Of a stretch of DNA of 34,559 bases, positions 1-9,173 are shown piece after piece. The notes beneath the pieces are model-generated. The model did no database searches. It had not been told where the DNA came from and was given only the letters and a program-made list of their open reading frames with translations. The position numbers were made by a program, and so were the translations under genes. Origin of the DNA: Sphingobacteriaceae bacterium (GTDB lineage Bacteria; Bacteroidota; Bacteroidia; Sphingobacteriales; Sphingobacteriaceae); contig CAHJXH010000016.1 in the NCBI GenBank assembly GCA_903644075.1, positions 1 through 34,559 of the forward strand. Reading direction: 5' to 3'. Each line of letters begins with the position of its first letter. Positions within the stretch are counted from its first letter, which is position 1.

Positions 1-1810
1 CAACCACGGTTACTTGTGTACGGCCGGATGATGTACAGCCTGTACTATTAACCGCCTCAACATAATAACTGGTATTGCTGTGTAAAACCGGGCTGGTAAA
101 GTTAGTTCCCGAATTTAATATAGTACCACCTGTTGCAGTACTGTACCAATTGTAAGTTAGACCCGAAACCGGATTATCAACAGCAAGTACCGCAACCGCA
201 CCATCGCATATAGTTGGGTTAGGTATAGTAATTACAGGCGTAGCTGGTAAAGTGCTTATTGTTGCAGTTACCTGTGTACGTGCAGTGCTTGTACAGGTAC
301 CGCCCGAAACTGCTTCTGCATAGTAGCTTGTGTTTGCACTAAGTGCGGGCGTAACAAAGCTATTGCCAGAAAATATTGATGTACCGCCGGTTGGTGTAGC
401 ATACCAGTTAACTGTAACACCCGGAACAGCAGTCGCTGTGAATGTGGCTGTTTGTCCAGGGCAAATAGTTTGTGTGCTATTTGCAATTACCGGTGCTGTT
501 GGTATAGCGTTTACCGTAACAGTTACCGGCGTACGGTCTGACGCATCTGTACAGCCCGTACGGTTAGCCTGCACATAATATGTTGTTGTTGCACTTAAGG
601 GGCCTGCTGTAAAGCCTGGCCCTGTAGCTACTGGGCTACCACCTGTTGCGGCTGCGTACCAGGTAAAAGTAGTGTTTGGAACTGCAGTAACAGTAAACAC
701 GGCCGAGCCACCGGTACATACCTGTACATTATTTGTTACTACGTTATTAAATTTAACAATAGGCCTGGGTATAACTCGTTGTACTTCGTATAAGTTTATG
801 GATGATAATACGTTTGCAACACCGCCGCCTAAAGTTAACTGTACCCTATCAAAAGTACTTGTTGGTGCAAAAGTAACTGTACGAAGGCCGCTGGCTGCAT
901 CGAGAATTCTTAACGTCAGCAATCCGCCACTTAGAGTTTGAGTATCGTTATTGCTTGTGTTGCCGTTAAATGTGGTTACCGAGATATTGCTGGTTACCCC
1001 AGCATCAATTAATGTTTGAGGAACCGATATGGTTAACCTGACAGAATCACCTACAGTAGAAACATTTGAAAATATAGCGGTTTCTGTTGCTGCTGCCCCT
1101 ACCAATCCTATTCCTGCGTTTAAGGTTGCAGCTGTGGCCGGGTTACCATCAATGGCATTTTGTGGATTTACTACACCTCCTACTCCCAAATTACCGAGAC
1201 CAAGTAAGTTGGATGAAATGCCATCTAACTCATCAAATGCAGTATTACAGGCAACTGCCCCGCTTACGGGATAAAACGCTTCATATACATAAATTGAATT
1301 TAGTGCACCTAGTACTCCTCCGTTAAGTGTTATCCTTACCCTATCGTATTGCTGAGTTGGCGTAAACGTTAATTCTGTCTGATTATTATTCGCTAATAAC
1401 GTTACCAAACTACTGGCAGAAATAGGCGAACCAATTGCAGTACCATTATTGTAGGCCTGAACCGTAATTGCACCCAAGGCCTGCACACTCAGCAAATTGT
1501 TGCCACTGCCCAATTTTATCGACACTGGCGTATTTGCAGGCACTTTTGTGTTGGGTGCGCCCGGAAATAACAACTCTTCCCAGGTTGATGCTGCTACGCC
1601 AACTCCTACGTTTATCGTGGAAAAAGTTTGCAAATTACCGTCTGCGGCATTGCCCGGATTTGTTACGGTACATCCGAGACAGAGGATGCTTGATGTCCCG
1701 GTTTGTGTGGATGAAGCAAAGGTGCGCTGCGCATCTGCATTGCTTGTTATTCCCACTAATAGGCAGATTATGAGCAGGAAGCACGAGGTGATAAAGGTAA
1801 AAACTTTCAT
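1..1810 (-). CDS. Secreted Ig-like (Ig_7/CHU_C-associated type) repeat surface protein, C-terminus beyond window
   Basis: The reading frame is open on the minus strand from an ATG at 1810 to the window edge, giving 602 complete codons and no stop. Residues 1-27 are a signal peptide ending ADA|Q. Two related modules of about 120-150 residues follow. Each has a DGN motif near its start and ends in a matching segment (YDRVRITLNGGV and FDRVQLTLGGGV), so they are tandem copies; a galactose-binding/discoidin-like fold is only a guess. From about base 770 leftward lie at least three Ig-like repeats, each with a C-x-G start, a WY-(x)n-TGG motif and a YYV/YYAEA strand, as in Ig_7 domains of Bacteroidota adhesins. 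Such proteins often end in a type IX secretion sorting domain, which would lie outside the window. Surface adhesion is inferred. Confidence 0.85.
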   Translation of the reverse strand, partial: MKVFTFITSCFLLIICLLVGITSNADAQRTFASSTQTGTSSILCLGCTVTNPGNAADGNLQTFSTINVGVGVAASTWEELLFPGAPNTKVPANTPVSIKLGSGNNLLSVQALGAITVQAYNNGTAIGSPISASSLVTLLANNNQTELTFTPTQQYDRVRITLNGGVLGALNSIYVYEAFYPVSGAVACNTAFDELDGISSNLLGLGNLGVGGVVNPQNAIDGNPATAATLNAGIGLVGAAATETAIFSNVSTVGDSVRLTISVPQTLIDAGVTSNISVTTFNGNTSNNDTQTLSGGLLTLRILDAASGLRTVTFAPTSTFDRVQLTLGGGVANVLSSINLYEVQRVIPRPIVKFNNVVTNNVQVCTGGSAVFTVTAVPNTTFTWYAAATGGSPVATGPGFTAGPLSATTTYYVQANRTGCTDASDRTPVTVTVNAIPTAPVIANSTQTICPGQTATFTATAVPGVTVNWYATPTGGTSIFSGNSFVTPALSANTSYYAEAVSGGTCTSTARTQVTATISTLPATPVITIPNPTICDGAVAVLAVDNPVSGLTYNWYSTATGGTILNSGTNFTSPVLHSNTSYYVEAVNSTGCTSSGRTQVTVV

Positions 1811-2000
1811 AAGGCACGTCGGTGAAAAATATTTATACATATCTACGACGTACTTTAAAATAGTGTTAGGAACACTTTATTCATGATATTCAGGGGCTGT
1901 TCATTTTGATTATTTTAAGTTTTTTAAATCCGGGCGTCAAAAAATTTCGTAGGCGATCAACAATTGCAATTTCATCCTATACAAATTAAAATCACAGCAT

Positions 2001-2025
2001 AAAAAAAGCCCGCTTAAAAGCAGGC
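2001..2025 (-). terminator. Intrinsic terminator downstream of the STAND NTPase gene
   Basis: On the minus strand GCCTGC and GCGGGC form a 6-bp stem (one T-G wobble) around the loop TTTTAA. Seven T follow at once (2007-2001). It lies 24 bp past the stop codon at 2049, so it would end the minus-strand transcript before the Ig-repeat gene. Confidence 0.8.
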
Positions 2026-2048
2026 CCTGTAATCTATTTAATTGATAA

Positions 2049-4625
2049 TCAAATATTTATTTTGCTATCTATTTCATGATAATTAAATACAAAACTTTGC
2101 GGGTTAAAACTGGTAGAATGCAGATATTTCTTAAATTTCATATAAGCTGCCCTATTCAGGTCAGACATTTTGTTGAAGTTTTCATATTCGAGATAAAACG
2201 AGAGCGTATTAGCTTTAATTAACTTATAACCAGTTCTTTCTGTGTTGTTAATCATTTTTTCAATTACCCGCTTCAGATGATCAATCTCACCATTGTATTG
2301 AAGTGCGTGTGCCGATAATAAATCGAGGCAAACTCTCATGTAAGGCGTATATTTAAGATGATGGGCCTTGTACTCTTTCATTAATTCATTATAGATCTGC
2401 AGGCCCATTTCAACATCACCTGTCGAAAAATAAGTATCAGCAAGGCCTATTTGAAGGAAGAAATGATACGTGCTGTTATACGCCCCCCCATTAGTATTAT
2501 GCTGTTGCAATTGATTAATGAACCTAATCATCTTCGACTTATTATTTGACAAGGATAGTGTGGTTAAAGCCAGCAAATACAAAACATTGTTTGAGCCGAT
2601 GAGGTTATTTTGCGATTTTGCAGATGGCCCGTTGAATAAAAAACGGGTAATCTGTATCAATGCCCTTTTAGGTATTACCCCAAATTTAAAGTAACTGTAA
2701 ATGGTTTCAACGCAATAAAGCGGGTTGATCTGGAAGCTGGCAAAAGCATCATCAGAAAATCTCCGCAAAGCTTTTATACTTCCCTCCAGTGCCTCACTGT
2801 TAAGCTGAATGATATAAGTAATTGCTAAACTGGTATTGATCCATATTTCGAGGGTTTCATTTAAATTAAGTTGCAAAAGGTCTTTTAAGGCCTGTTCATA
2901 TTCGAGCGATACAAATTCGTATCCAAAAAAGTAACTGAATATGCTGTGCTCTTTATCCGCAAAAAATATTTCATCTGCTTTGGTGCCTTCCGGCAGTAAG
3001 AAATTACGTTTAATAAGGCTGTTCAAAAAAGTCAGCAAGATCGCCCTGTCTGCAGCAGACAAGTCAACTTTATTTAAGTGTGTAAATATTTCATACTGTT
3101 TGGTTTTTACCGCATTGAATATGCACCACTTAAGTACGATAACCCGGTATTCCGGAATAATATCAGCTGACATTTTAAGGCATAATTCGCTGTTATAACC
3201 ACCACAATCATGCAACAACTGGGCGGCCATAATGGCTGCAAATAATCGCTTATTGGTAAACTCTATATATTCATTATAACTGGCCTCCATGCAGTGGTTC
3301 AGTTCACGTATGAAACCGATACTGATCAAATCGTTATACGCATCTTTGTAGGTTTTTAAATGCTCGTATACCTTCAACTTATCTATCAAAAACTTACCAT
3401 TTTTGAACTGCCCGTTAGCTATCAGTATTCTTAGCAGTAAAACCTTCTCTGTTGTAAATTTTCCGGCATAGATCTTATCAAATATGTAAGATGAAATCAC
3501 CTCATAAATTCTGAAATGATCCAGCTCATCTAAAAAGAAATCAGTATGGTTTTTCTGATAATAGTATTGAAAAAACAAAGGATAGCTAAAAAAGGCAGAT
3601 ACCTCAGGATGTAACACATCGGGTATTCTTATAGCCGGGTTTATGCGCCTGCAAAGTTCTTTTATCTCATTAACGCTAAATACAGATACATTCCTCTCTT
3701 CGTGCTCATCGCTCATAAAACCTATAAACCATTCGTCCATACGGTTATCAAGCAAAAGCCTTCGTTTACAGGCAATCCATGAGGCCGAGCGCATGGTCAA
3801 TATCAATTTAAAACCGGGCCAGTTACTACTGATGGCTAAAAAATCGAGTAGCATACTAAATAGCAGGTCTAATTGCTCAGTTTTAAAAACATTGCCATCA
3901 AACTCATCTATTACCAAGTAAAAGTTATTGTGCCTTAAACCGTCAATATCTACAATAGTGTCGAAACCATTACCAGCGGGCAAACCCATTAAAGCTAAAA
4001 GCCAATCGGTTAAATTTATGCCTGGCGAAAGCCCCATTAATACCTTGCTATTTAAAAAAAGTACAGTATCACTGTTATTGTTAACCAGCACTTTATTGAG
4101 ATGCGACTCTACCCAACGGCATAAACCAATAGTTTTGCCATACCCGGCCGGCGATGTTAAAATGGTTGCGCGATAATCTCCTGCCAGAAAAACATCCAGA
4201 TGTTCATTAATACTCTCTCTTTCTATCGTTAAATTAAATGGGATAACGGATTTGTTTTTTAGTGCCTGGAGTGTATTGTGTGTGGTTTTACGTAAAACAT
4301 CGGAAACGTTGCCCGCCTTCTCAACAGATTTTGCCTGGGGCTTGGCCTGTTTTTTAGAGTGCTCATCACAAAAATAATCCCATGATGAATAGCCGCAATA
4401 CTCTGATAGCAGGTTTAGTGTGTATACTGATGGTACAGAGCTACTTAACGCGAAACCATATATCCGCTTTATAGTGGTGTCGCTTATTTGCTTTCTGGTT
4501 TGTTTAGAAATTTTAAACGCTAACGACTGGCAATCAGAGGGGGTAATAATTGTTAAGCCTGCTTTATCTAATACTTCCTGTTTTAGCTGTTCAAAAACGT
4601 ATGGCAATACTATTCGCATGGGCAA
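2049..4625 (-). CDS. Predicted HTH-like domain plus STAND-type P-loop NTPase with helical repeat C-terminus
   Basis: This is an 858-residue cytoplasmic protein with no signal peptide. Residues 25-85 are a compact helical segment (ITPSDCQSLAFKI, TIKRIYG, TLNLLSEYCGYSSWDYF) that reads like a DNA-binding or adaptor domain seen in Bacteroidota regulators. A P-loop NTPase follows: Walker A SPAGYGKT at 158-165, Walker B YLVIDE at 236-241, and an LTMRS segment near 285 that could be the sensor arginine. The rest, about 400-858, is alpha-helical and looks like TPR or another superhelical repeat, as in STAND sensors. It lies downstream of the usher-like gene on the same strand, 206 bp away, and ends in a terminator. 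Regulation of the neighbouring surface genes is plausible, but there is no direct evidence, and anti-phage STAND proteins have the same layout. The start could be Met3. Confidence 0.75.
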   Translation of the reverse strand: MPMRIVLPYVFEQLKQEVLDKAGLTIITPSDCQSLAFKISKQTRKQISDTTIKRIYGFALSSSVPSVYTLNLLSEYCGYSSWDYFCDEHSKKQAKPQAKSVEKAGNVSDVLRKTTHNTLQALKNKSVIPFNLTIERESINEHLDVFLAGDYRATILTSPAGYGKTIGLCRWVESHLNKVLVNNNSDTVLFLNSKVLMGLSPGINLTDWLLALMGLPAGNGFDTIVDIDGLRHNNFYLVIDEFDGNVFKTEQLDLLFSMLLDFLAISSNWPGFKLILTMRSASWIACKRRLLLDNRMDEWFIGFMSDEHEERNVSVFSVNEIKELCRRINPAIRIPDVLHPEVSAFFSYPLFFQYYYQKNHTDFFLDELDHFRIYEVISSYIFDKIYAGKFTTEKVLLLRILIANGQFKNGKFLIDKLKVYEHLKTYKDAYNDLISIGFIRELNHCMEASYNEYIEFTNKRLFAAIMAAQLLHDCGGYNSELCLKMSADIIPEYRVIVLKWCIFNAVKTKQYEIFTHLNKVDLSAADRAILLTFLNSLIKRNFLLPEGTKADEIFFADKEHSIFSYFFGYEFVSLEYEQALKDLLQLNLNETLEIWINTSLAITYIIQLNSEALEGSIKALRRFSDDAFASFQINPLYCVETIYSYFKFGVIPKRALIQITRFLFNGPSAKSQNNLIGSNNVLYLLALTTLSLSNNKSKMIRFINQLQQHNTNGGAYNSTYHFFLQIGLADTYFSTGDVEMGLQIYNELMKEYKAHHLKYTPYMRVCLDLLSAHALQYNGEIDHLKRVIEKMINNTERTGYKLIKANTLSFYLEYENFNKMSDLNRAAYMKFKKYLHSTSFNPQSFVFNYHEIDSKINI

Positions 4626-4831
4626 TTATGGTGTTATAATCCCAAAGTGTATCTTCTCACAATACATATCGGGAGTAGGATAAATTAGGTTAATTGGTAC
4701 TTATAAATATATAGTAAGTATTCTTTATTTAAAATGCGTATGCCAATAAATAGTTAAAAAGGCAGTAATTAAATTACTCTTTAATAGTGGGGTCTGTTCA
4801 TTTAGTTAAAGGAAAATATATTTTATTTGTT

Positions 4832-7654
4832 TTAAAACTGTTTAACAATTACTTTATGCACCTGGTCAACCAGGCTAAATGTGATCTCTTTTCTAACCTT
4901 TTGATCGATAGAGATTGCCTGATTTGGATTGTTTATTGAAAACTTTTGCCCATCTACCTCTACATTAACATGATAATTATTCACAGGTAATGCTAATTCA
5001 AATTCGCCAAATTCATTAGTAAGTGTCGAGAATGTCTGGCTTTTATCATCAACAGCAATTACCCTAAGGCCTTCTAAGTTGGGTTTGTTTGTGGCATACT
5101 CCTGCTTAACGGGGCTTATTACACCTTTCAGCCAACCACTTTTTACCAGCGGCACCATCATTTTTTGGTTGTGCGCTAAATCTATTTTAACCGTTTGGCC
5201 TAAGTGCCAGCCATTACCCCTCACAATCGATAGGTCGTATAAGGCATTCTGTAAATTACTGTATTTAACTATTCCGCTTTTATCACTAATTGTGGTTAAG
5301 TCGCTATTGTTAGTGCTCTTCTCTGGGAAAATATTGATTACAAGGCCCTCAATCACTTTATCATTGTTGTTGAAAATGCCATCATTATTTTCATCTTCAA
5401 AAAATTGCAATTGCAGGCTATGCGTTCCGGGTGTACTGGTTCTGATAAATTGTTTGCTGATCCCAACCCTGGTTTGCAGGTTGTAACTGTTTACATAAGA
5501 TGGATAACTGTTGTAAAAAACCTGACCGGATAATTGCCAGCCACCCTTAAGCCGGTAATATACCTGCCCGTTTAAAGCATTGTTGCGCTTAATACTATAG
5601 CTGGTAAAGTTCAGATAATCATTTGCCGAAACCGCCAATCTATTGTTAAAGGCTGTAAAATGAATGTTCGGCCCAAAAGAGTAATTATGATAACGCTGAT
5701 TCTGGTTATTATAAGTAGTAGCAATCTCCTCGGCCAGGTAATACGGTGCATTTTGTAGTAATATACTCAGCCCCCACCATTTGTTAAAGTAATTGGTGTT
5801 TATGCGGTACCCCAAATAATGCTGATCTGTCAGCTGTGGGTTGTCGCTACGGGTATAGCCAAAATCTGTAAGCGCGGTAAGCTGCTGGCCACGGCCTAAT
5901 GCATAGTTAATATCAAGGCCGGTTCTGATTGATTTAGATGATAACGGCCCGCTAACCTGGATGTATTGCGTGCTATACGTTTGATTGATATCCTGCTTAA
6001 ACCAGTAAGGATGCAGGGTTATATTGAGCGTTTTGAAATTAGCGTTTAGCCCTAGTTCATACTTCAGCGTATTATTATAAAACCCTGCTATGGTTAAAGT
6101 ATCGATCAGGTACTTAGGAGAATTCTTAATTAACTCATAGTGCCCAAAAATGCTTGTTTTTGGGGTAATATGATAACCTAAGAAGTTATCTAACTGTGTA
6201 GTCCCCCGCTGCAAGCCGCTGTAATATGCCGAACTATAATAATTGTTCAGGCTAAGGTCCCACCTCTGCGGCCTGTAACTATAAACAAAACCTGCGGCCA
6301 CTCCATTGTGTGATTCGCCTGTAGACGGCTCCTGCTCATTGCTGTAACCGGCTTTAACATCTAAACGCTGATTGCCTTTTAATGCAATGTGCGCGTAACC
6401 ATTTGTAAAACGGGTATCAACACCTGTTAAAGGGTTATGGCTATACAGCAATGATACCCTGGCCATGTTACCGGCATAGTGAAAGTTATAACTACCGGCA
6501 AATACGGTTGAACCCGGATATTGGTTAAGCAGCTGCGAAAACAGCACATAACTATTCTGTACATAATAAAGATCAACACTATTATGCTGATCGAAGAAAA
6601 CTGAAGCCTTCGCACCCCGGCCGAATAACGAATAATCCAGGTTCTCCATCAGGTTACCTGCTGTAACCCCAAAGTACTTGTTGTTATAACTTAACCAGGT
6701 GTTATATCCATCAAAAGCATGTTGCTTATCATAGTAGTTAAGATTAAGGTTATAACTCAAATGACTATCGGGATTTGGGGCAATGTTACCATTTGCCAAC
6801 AATGAATAAAATGAATAAGACCGATTTATAGCCGTATAACTTAGCTCGGCAGTGTTGCTTAACTGGTTAAAATATTGGCCTGATGCGGCAGCTTGTTCGC
6901 GTTTATTATTGCCAATTTCGGCAATCTGAAGTGTTGATGTGGCGAGGCTGTTTCCATGGTCATCTGTACATTCAATCGTCACATTATAATTAGTTGAGTA
7001 ATTAGCATTTCCGCTTAAAAGTTTAGCTTCAAATTCTACCATCTGATCCGACCCAGAACCGAGCAAAATATTCCTGATTGGTGTAACTAACTGTATTCCA
7101 GAAGGGTTTATGGTTAATTTCAGATTAACATTTACAGGTGAAAATCCCCTGTTTATACAGTGCAGTTTAAAGTTTGCCAGCCCGGTTACACCGTTTAAAT
7201 ACACAATTGGTTCGGGTAAATTGATAAAGATTTTATTAGGCTGATTAACCTTAACTGTAAAAAATGCTTCCATTTTTTGCCCGTTCCCTTGGTTAATATA
7301 ACTCACTTTTATCCCCCCCGCCGCGGCCGATAATAATGCCGATGATGCAAAATATTTTACAGGGAAAATAGTGGTTGTTCCAGGGTTCAGTCGCACCGTG
7401 TCGGGTAACCTTAATAAAACGTCGGCCGTAGTAGTGCTCAGAAAAAGGGTTATTGCCTGGCTGGTTTTATTCTCGAACCTTATTTTATTTGAGAAAGTTT
7501 GCCCGTAACCAACTACTACAGTATCGCTAACAAATGAACACGATACCCCAGTAGATTGGCCTAATGAGTAAGTGGGTGACTCAATAAAAAGTAAGAGGAA
7601 AATAAAGAGTTTAAATCGGTTCAAAGCAAATAATCTTGAGTATCGAAACGGCAA
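4832..7654 (-). CDS. Secreted outer-membrane beta-barrel protein, usher-like (candidate chaperone-usher translocon)
   Basis: The protein is about 940 residues. The frame has no usable ATG near its beginning; it opens after an in-frame TAA with TTG at 7654, and a second TTG at 7624 would leave a clean signal peptide (NRFKLFIFLLLF, cleavage after SLG). Residues 34-245 look like two Ig-like beta domains. Residues about 265-740 are rich in alternating hydrophobic/polar strands with Tyr and Asn, as in outer-membrane barrels, about the size of the 24-strand usher barrel. Residues 753-765 are a D-x-N-x-D-G calcium-type loop opening an SdrD-B-like domain. A last domain holds TNEFGEFELALPVNNY, like carboxypeptidase-regulatory or usher C-terminal domains. 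Divergence from pilin-like and PapD-like genes suggests an usher role. This is inference; another porin or assembly barrel is possible. Confidence 0.65.
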   Translation of the reverse strand: MPFRYSRLFALNRFKLFIFLLLFIESPTYSLGQSTGVSCSFVSDTVVVGYGQTFSNKIRFENKTSQAITLFLSTTTADVLLRLPDTVRLNPGTTTIFPVKYFASSALLSAAAGGIKVSYINQGNGQKMEAFFTVKVNQPNKIFINLPEPIVYLNGVTGLANFKLHCINRGFSPVNVNLKLTINPSGIQLVTPIRNILLGSGSDQMVEFEAKLLSGNANYSTNYNVTIECTDDHGNSLATSTLQIAEIGNNKREQAAASGQYFNQLSNTAELSYTAINRSYSFYSLLANGNIAPNPDSHLSYNLNLNYYDKQHAFDGYNTWLSYNNKYFGVTAGNLMENLDYSLFGRGAKASVFFDQHNSVDLYYVQNSYVLFSQLLNQYPGSTVFAGSYNFHYAGNMARVSLLYSHNPLTGVDTRFTNGYAHIALKGNQRLDVKAGYSNEQEPSTGESHNGVAAGFVYSYRPQRWDLSLNNYYSSAYYSGLQRGTTQLDNFLGYHITPKTSIFGHYELIKNSPKYLIDTLTIAGFYNNTLKYELGLNANFKTLNITLHPYWFKQDINQTYSTQYIQVSGPLSSKSIRTGLDINYALGRGQQLTALTDFGYTRSDNPQLTDQHYLGYRINTNYFNKWWGLSILLQNAPYYLAEEIATTYNNQNQRYHNYSFGPNIHFTAFNNRLAVSANDYLNFTSYSIKRNNALNGQVYYRLKGGWQLSGQVFYNSYPSYVNSYNLQTRVGISKQFIRTSTPGTHSLQLQFFEDENNDGIFNNNDKVIEGLVINIFPEKSTNNSDLTTISDKSGIVKYSNLQNALYDLSIVRGNGWHLGQTVKIDLAHNQKMMVPLVKSGWLKGVISPVKQEYATNKPNLEGLRVIAVDDKSQTFSTLTNEFGEFELALPVNNYHVNVEVDGQKFSINNPNQAISIDQKVRKEITFSLVDQVHKVIVKQF

Positions 7655-7750
7655 TTTTATTTAGGAAATAAAATTAAAACCGTAAAAATTTAAGTGCTTG
7701 TACGAAAGTTAATTTATAAATGTTTATCAAAAACCCTTAATTATTTCATT

Positions 7751-8284
7751 ATGAAAAAATTCTTAACAATCTCATTGTCAATTATTTTGGCATGCTTTGG
7801 TGTAGCTAAAGCTCAGGTAACCGGTACCACTAGTGTACACGTAAAATTGGTTGATATTTTGGCGCTTACAGTCAACAATACCGACGTAAACATCAACTTC
7901 AATAACGCTGCAGATTACCAGAATGGAGTTACTGTAGCCATGCCGGGGCATCTTACTGTAACCAGCAATCAACCTTATACTTTAAACGTAAAAGCAGCAG
8001 GCAACCTGGCAGGTACGGGCGCTAATACAGATGTACTGGCTCCATCAGTTTTAACAGTTGCCTTGCCAACCACCGGTAACAACACTTCATTAGGCGCCAC
8101 ACCTACAACTGTGGCTGGGTTAACTACCACTAATGCGGCTTTGGTTACCAGCGCAACGCCTGGCTTATTGAAATTGCTGGATGTAAATTACACGGTGCCG
8201 TCATCGGTATCAACAACATCAGCATTACTTGGTAAAAAGGCTGATACCTATACCACAACAGTAACTTATACTATTACCCAATAA
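7751..8284 (+). CDS. Secreted pilin-like subunit (major fibre subunit candidate)
   Basis: I chose the ATG at 7751, not the in-frame start 57 bases upstream, because it opens directly into a signal peptide (MKKFLTISLSIILACFG, cleavage at AKA|Q). The mature part is about 155 residues, rich in Thr, Val, Ala and Asn, with no Cys: an all-beta protein. It ends in DTYTTTVTYTITQ, similar in style to the GxYxxTVxVxVxY ending of spore-coat-U and DUF4402 pilin-like domains. Residues after LALTVNNTDVNINF align by eye with the C-terminal third of the 473-aa protein two genes downstream, including shared DY-NG, GHLT, VKA and LLGK motifs. A strong terminator lies 38 bp past its stop, as expected for a highly expressed subunit. 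The subunit role is inferred from the neighbouring chaperone-like and usher-like genes. Confidence 0.75.
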   Translation: MKKFLTISLSIILACFGVAKAQVTGTTSVHVKLVDILALTVNNTDVNINFNNAADYQNGVTVAMPGHLTVTSNQPYTLNVKAAGNLAGTGANTDVLAPSVLTVALPTTGNNTSLGATPTTVAGLTTTNAALVTSATPGLLKLLDVNYTVPSSVSTTSALLGKKADTYTTTVTYTITQ

Positions 8285-8306
8285 TTTAAAATCAACGTTA
8301 ACAATT

Positions 8307-9173
8307 ATGCAAGACGTAAAGAAACACCACAAGTGCCTAAGCAAGTTAAAGGCTTGCTGGTGTTTTTTTGTACTGATGTTTCTAATGGTAGCCGAAAGCC
8401 AGCATACGCTGGCCCAGGCTATTTCTATTAGCCCTTCGCGCATGTTTTTTACAGGCGAAAAGGGGCAAGAATTAACCCAGCAGGTAACTTTAACCAATAC
8501 GGGCACAACAGGTTTGTCATTCAAAACATCCTTAATGGATTGGGGACGCGACAGTGTTGGCGAAAAACAGTACTACCCTGCCGGTTCGTTAGCGTTATCG
8601 AATGCAAAATGGCTGGAGGTTACACCCAGTGTGGTTGAGATACCGCCGGGCTCTAAACAACAGGTTACTGTAACCATGCACGTACCTGCAGATTTGCCGG
8701 CTAATGCAGTAACGCATTCAATGCTATTTTTAACGCAGATTAATGAACAGGCTAACGCTAAAACATCGGCAACACATGCAGCTATAGGCGTTATTGTAAA
8801 GTTGGAGTTTGGCGTTCATATTTATTATACATCCCCGCTCACGAGTAAAAAAGATCTTGACTTTTTGGCCTTTTACAATGATGGCGTTAAAGCAGCAGGT
8901 GCAACACAGGTGCACCGCGTAGCCGTTAAAGTAAAGAACCGGGGCGAAGTAATGACCGATGGCTTCATTAGCTTTGAGGTTACCAATAAAACCACCGGAG
9001 ACGAATTTAAAATACCTGCAAAAGCCATCAGTATGTTGCCTAATGACGAGCAGGTAATTTATGTAGACTTACCTATTACACTTACCGGGCACTATTTATT
9101 AGTTGCTTTATTAGATGCCGGAGACGAAACAAGTTTAAAAGTTGCAAAAAAAGAAGTGGACTTTACGAATTAG
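8307..9173 (+). CDS. Periplasmic PapD-like fimbrial chaperone
   Basis: This 288-residue protein has a signal peptide at about 1-37 (hydrophobic core CFFVLMFLMVA, cleavage after LAQ). Residues 39-175 form a first Ig-like domain in the style of PapD: ISISPSRMFF opening strand, QQVTLTNTG, a WLEVTP/IPPG/VTVTMHVP segment and HSMLFL. Residues 180-288 form a second, shorter beta domain. Size and two-domain layout fit pilus chaperones. It starts 22 bp after the pilin gene and overlaps the next gene by 32 bp, so the three form one transcription unit. The ATG at 8307 is preferred because later starts would destroy the signal peptide, although a terminator hairpin lies in these first codons. Chaperone function is inferred from fold-like motifs and context. 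Confidence 0.72.
   Translation: MQDVKKHHKCLSKLKACWCFFVLMFLMVAESQHTLAQAISISPSRMFFTGEKGQELTQQVTLTNTGTTGLSFKTSLMDWGRDSVGEKQYYPAGSLALSNAKWLEVTPSVVEIPPGSKQQVTVTMHVPADLPANAVTHSMLFLTQINEQANAKTSATHAAIGVIVKLEFGVHIYYTSPLTSKKDLDFLAFYNDGVKAAGATQVHRVAVKVKNRGEVMTDGFISFEVTNKTTGDEFKIPAKAISMLPNDEQVIYVDLPITLTGHYLLVALLDAGDETSLKVAKKEVDFTN
8322..8369 (+). terminator. Intrinsic terminator after the pilin-like gene, inside the chaperone's first codons
   Basis: AAACACCA (8322-8329) pairs perfectly with TGGTGTTT (8358-8365). CAA/TTG and GCCT/AGGC extend the stem inward with small bulges, and an unbroken run of seven T covers 8363-8369. It begins 38 bp after the pilin stop and lies within codons 6-21 of the chaperone ORF. 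It would cut transcription into the chaperone and adhesin genes, giving more pilin than assembly factors. Confidence 0.7.

Noticed and set aside
1889..4805. Shared CTGTTCATTT strings at about 1895 and 4794, upstream of two minus-strand gene ends
   Set aside because: The match is about ten bases plus a G-run with no further similarity; too short to call a repeat.
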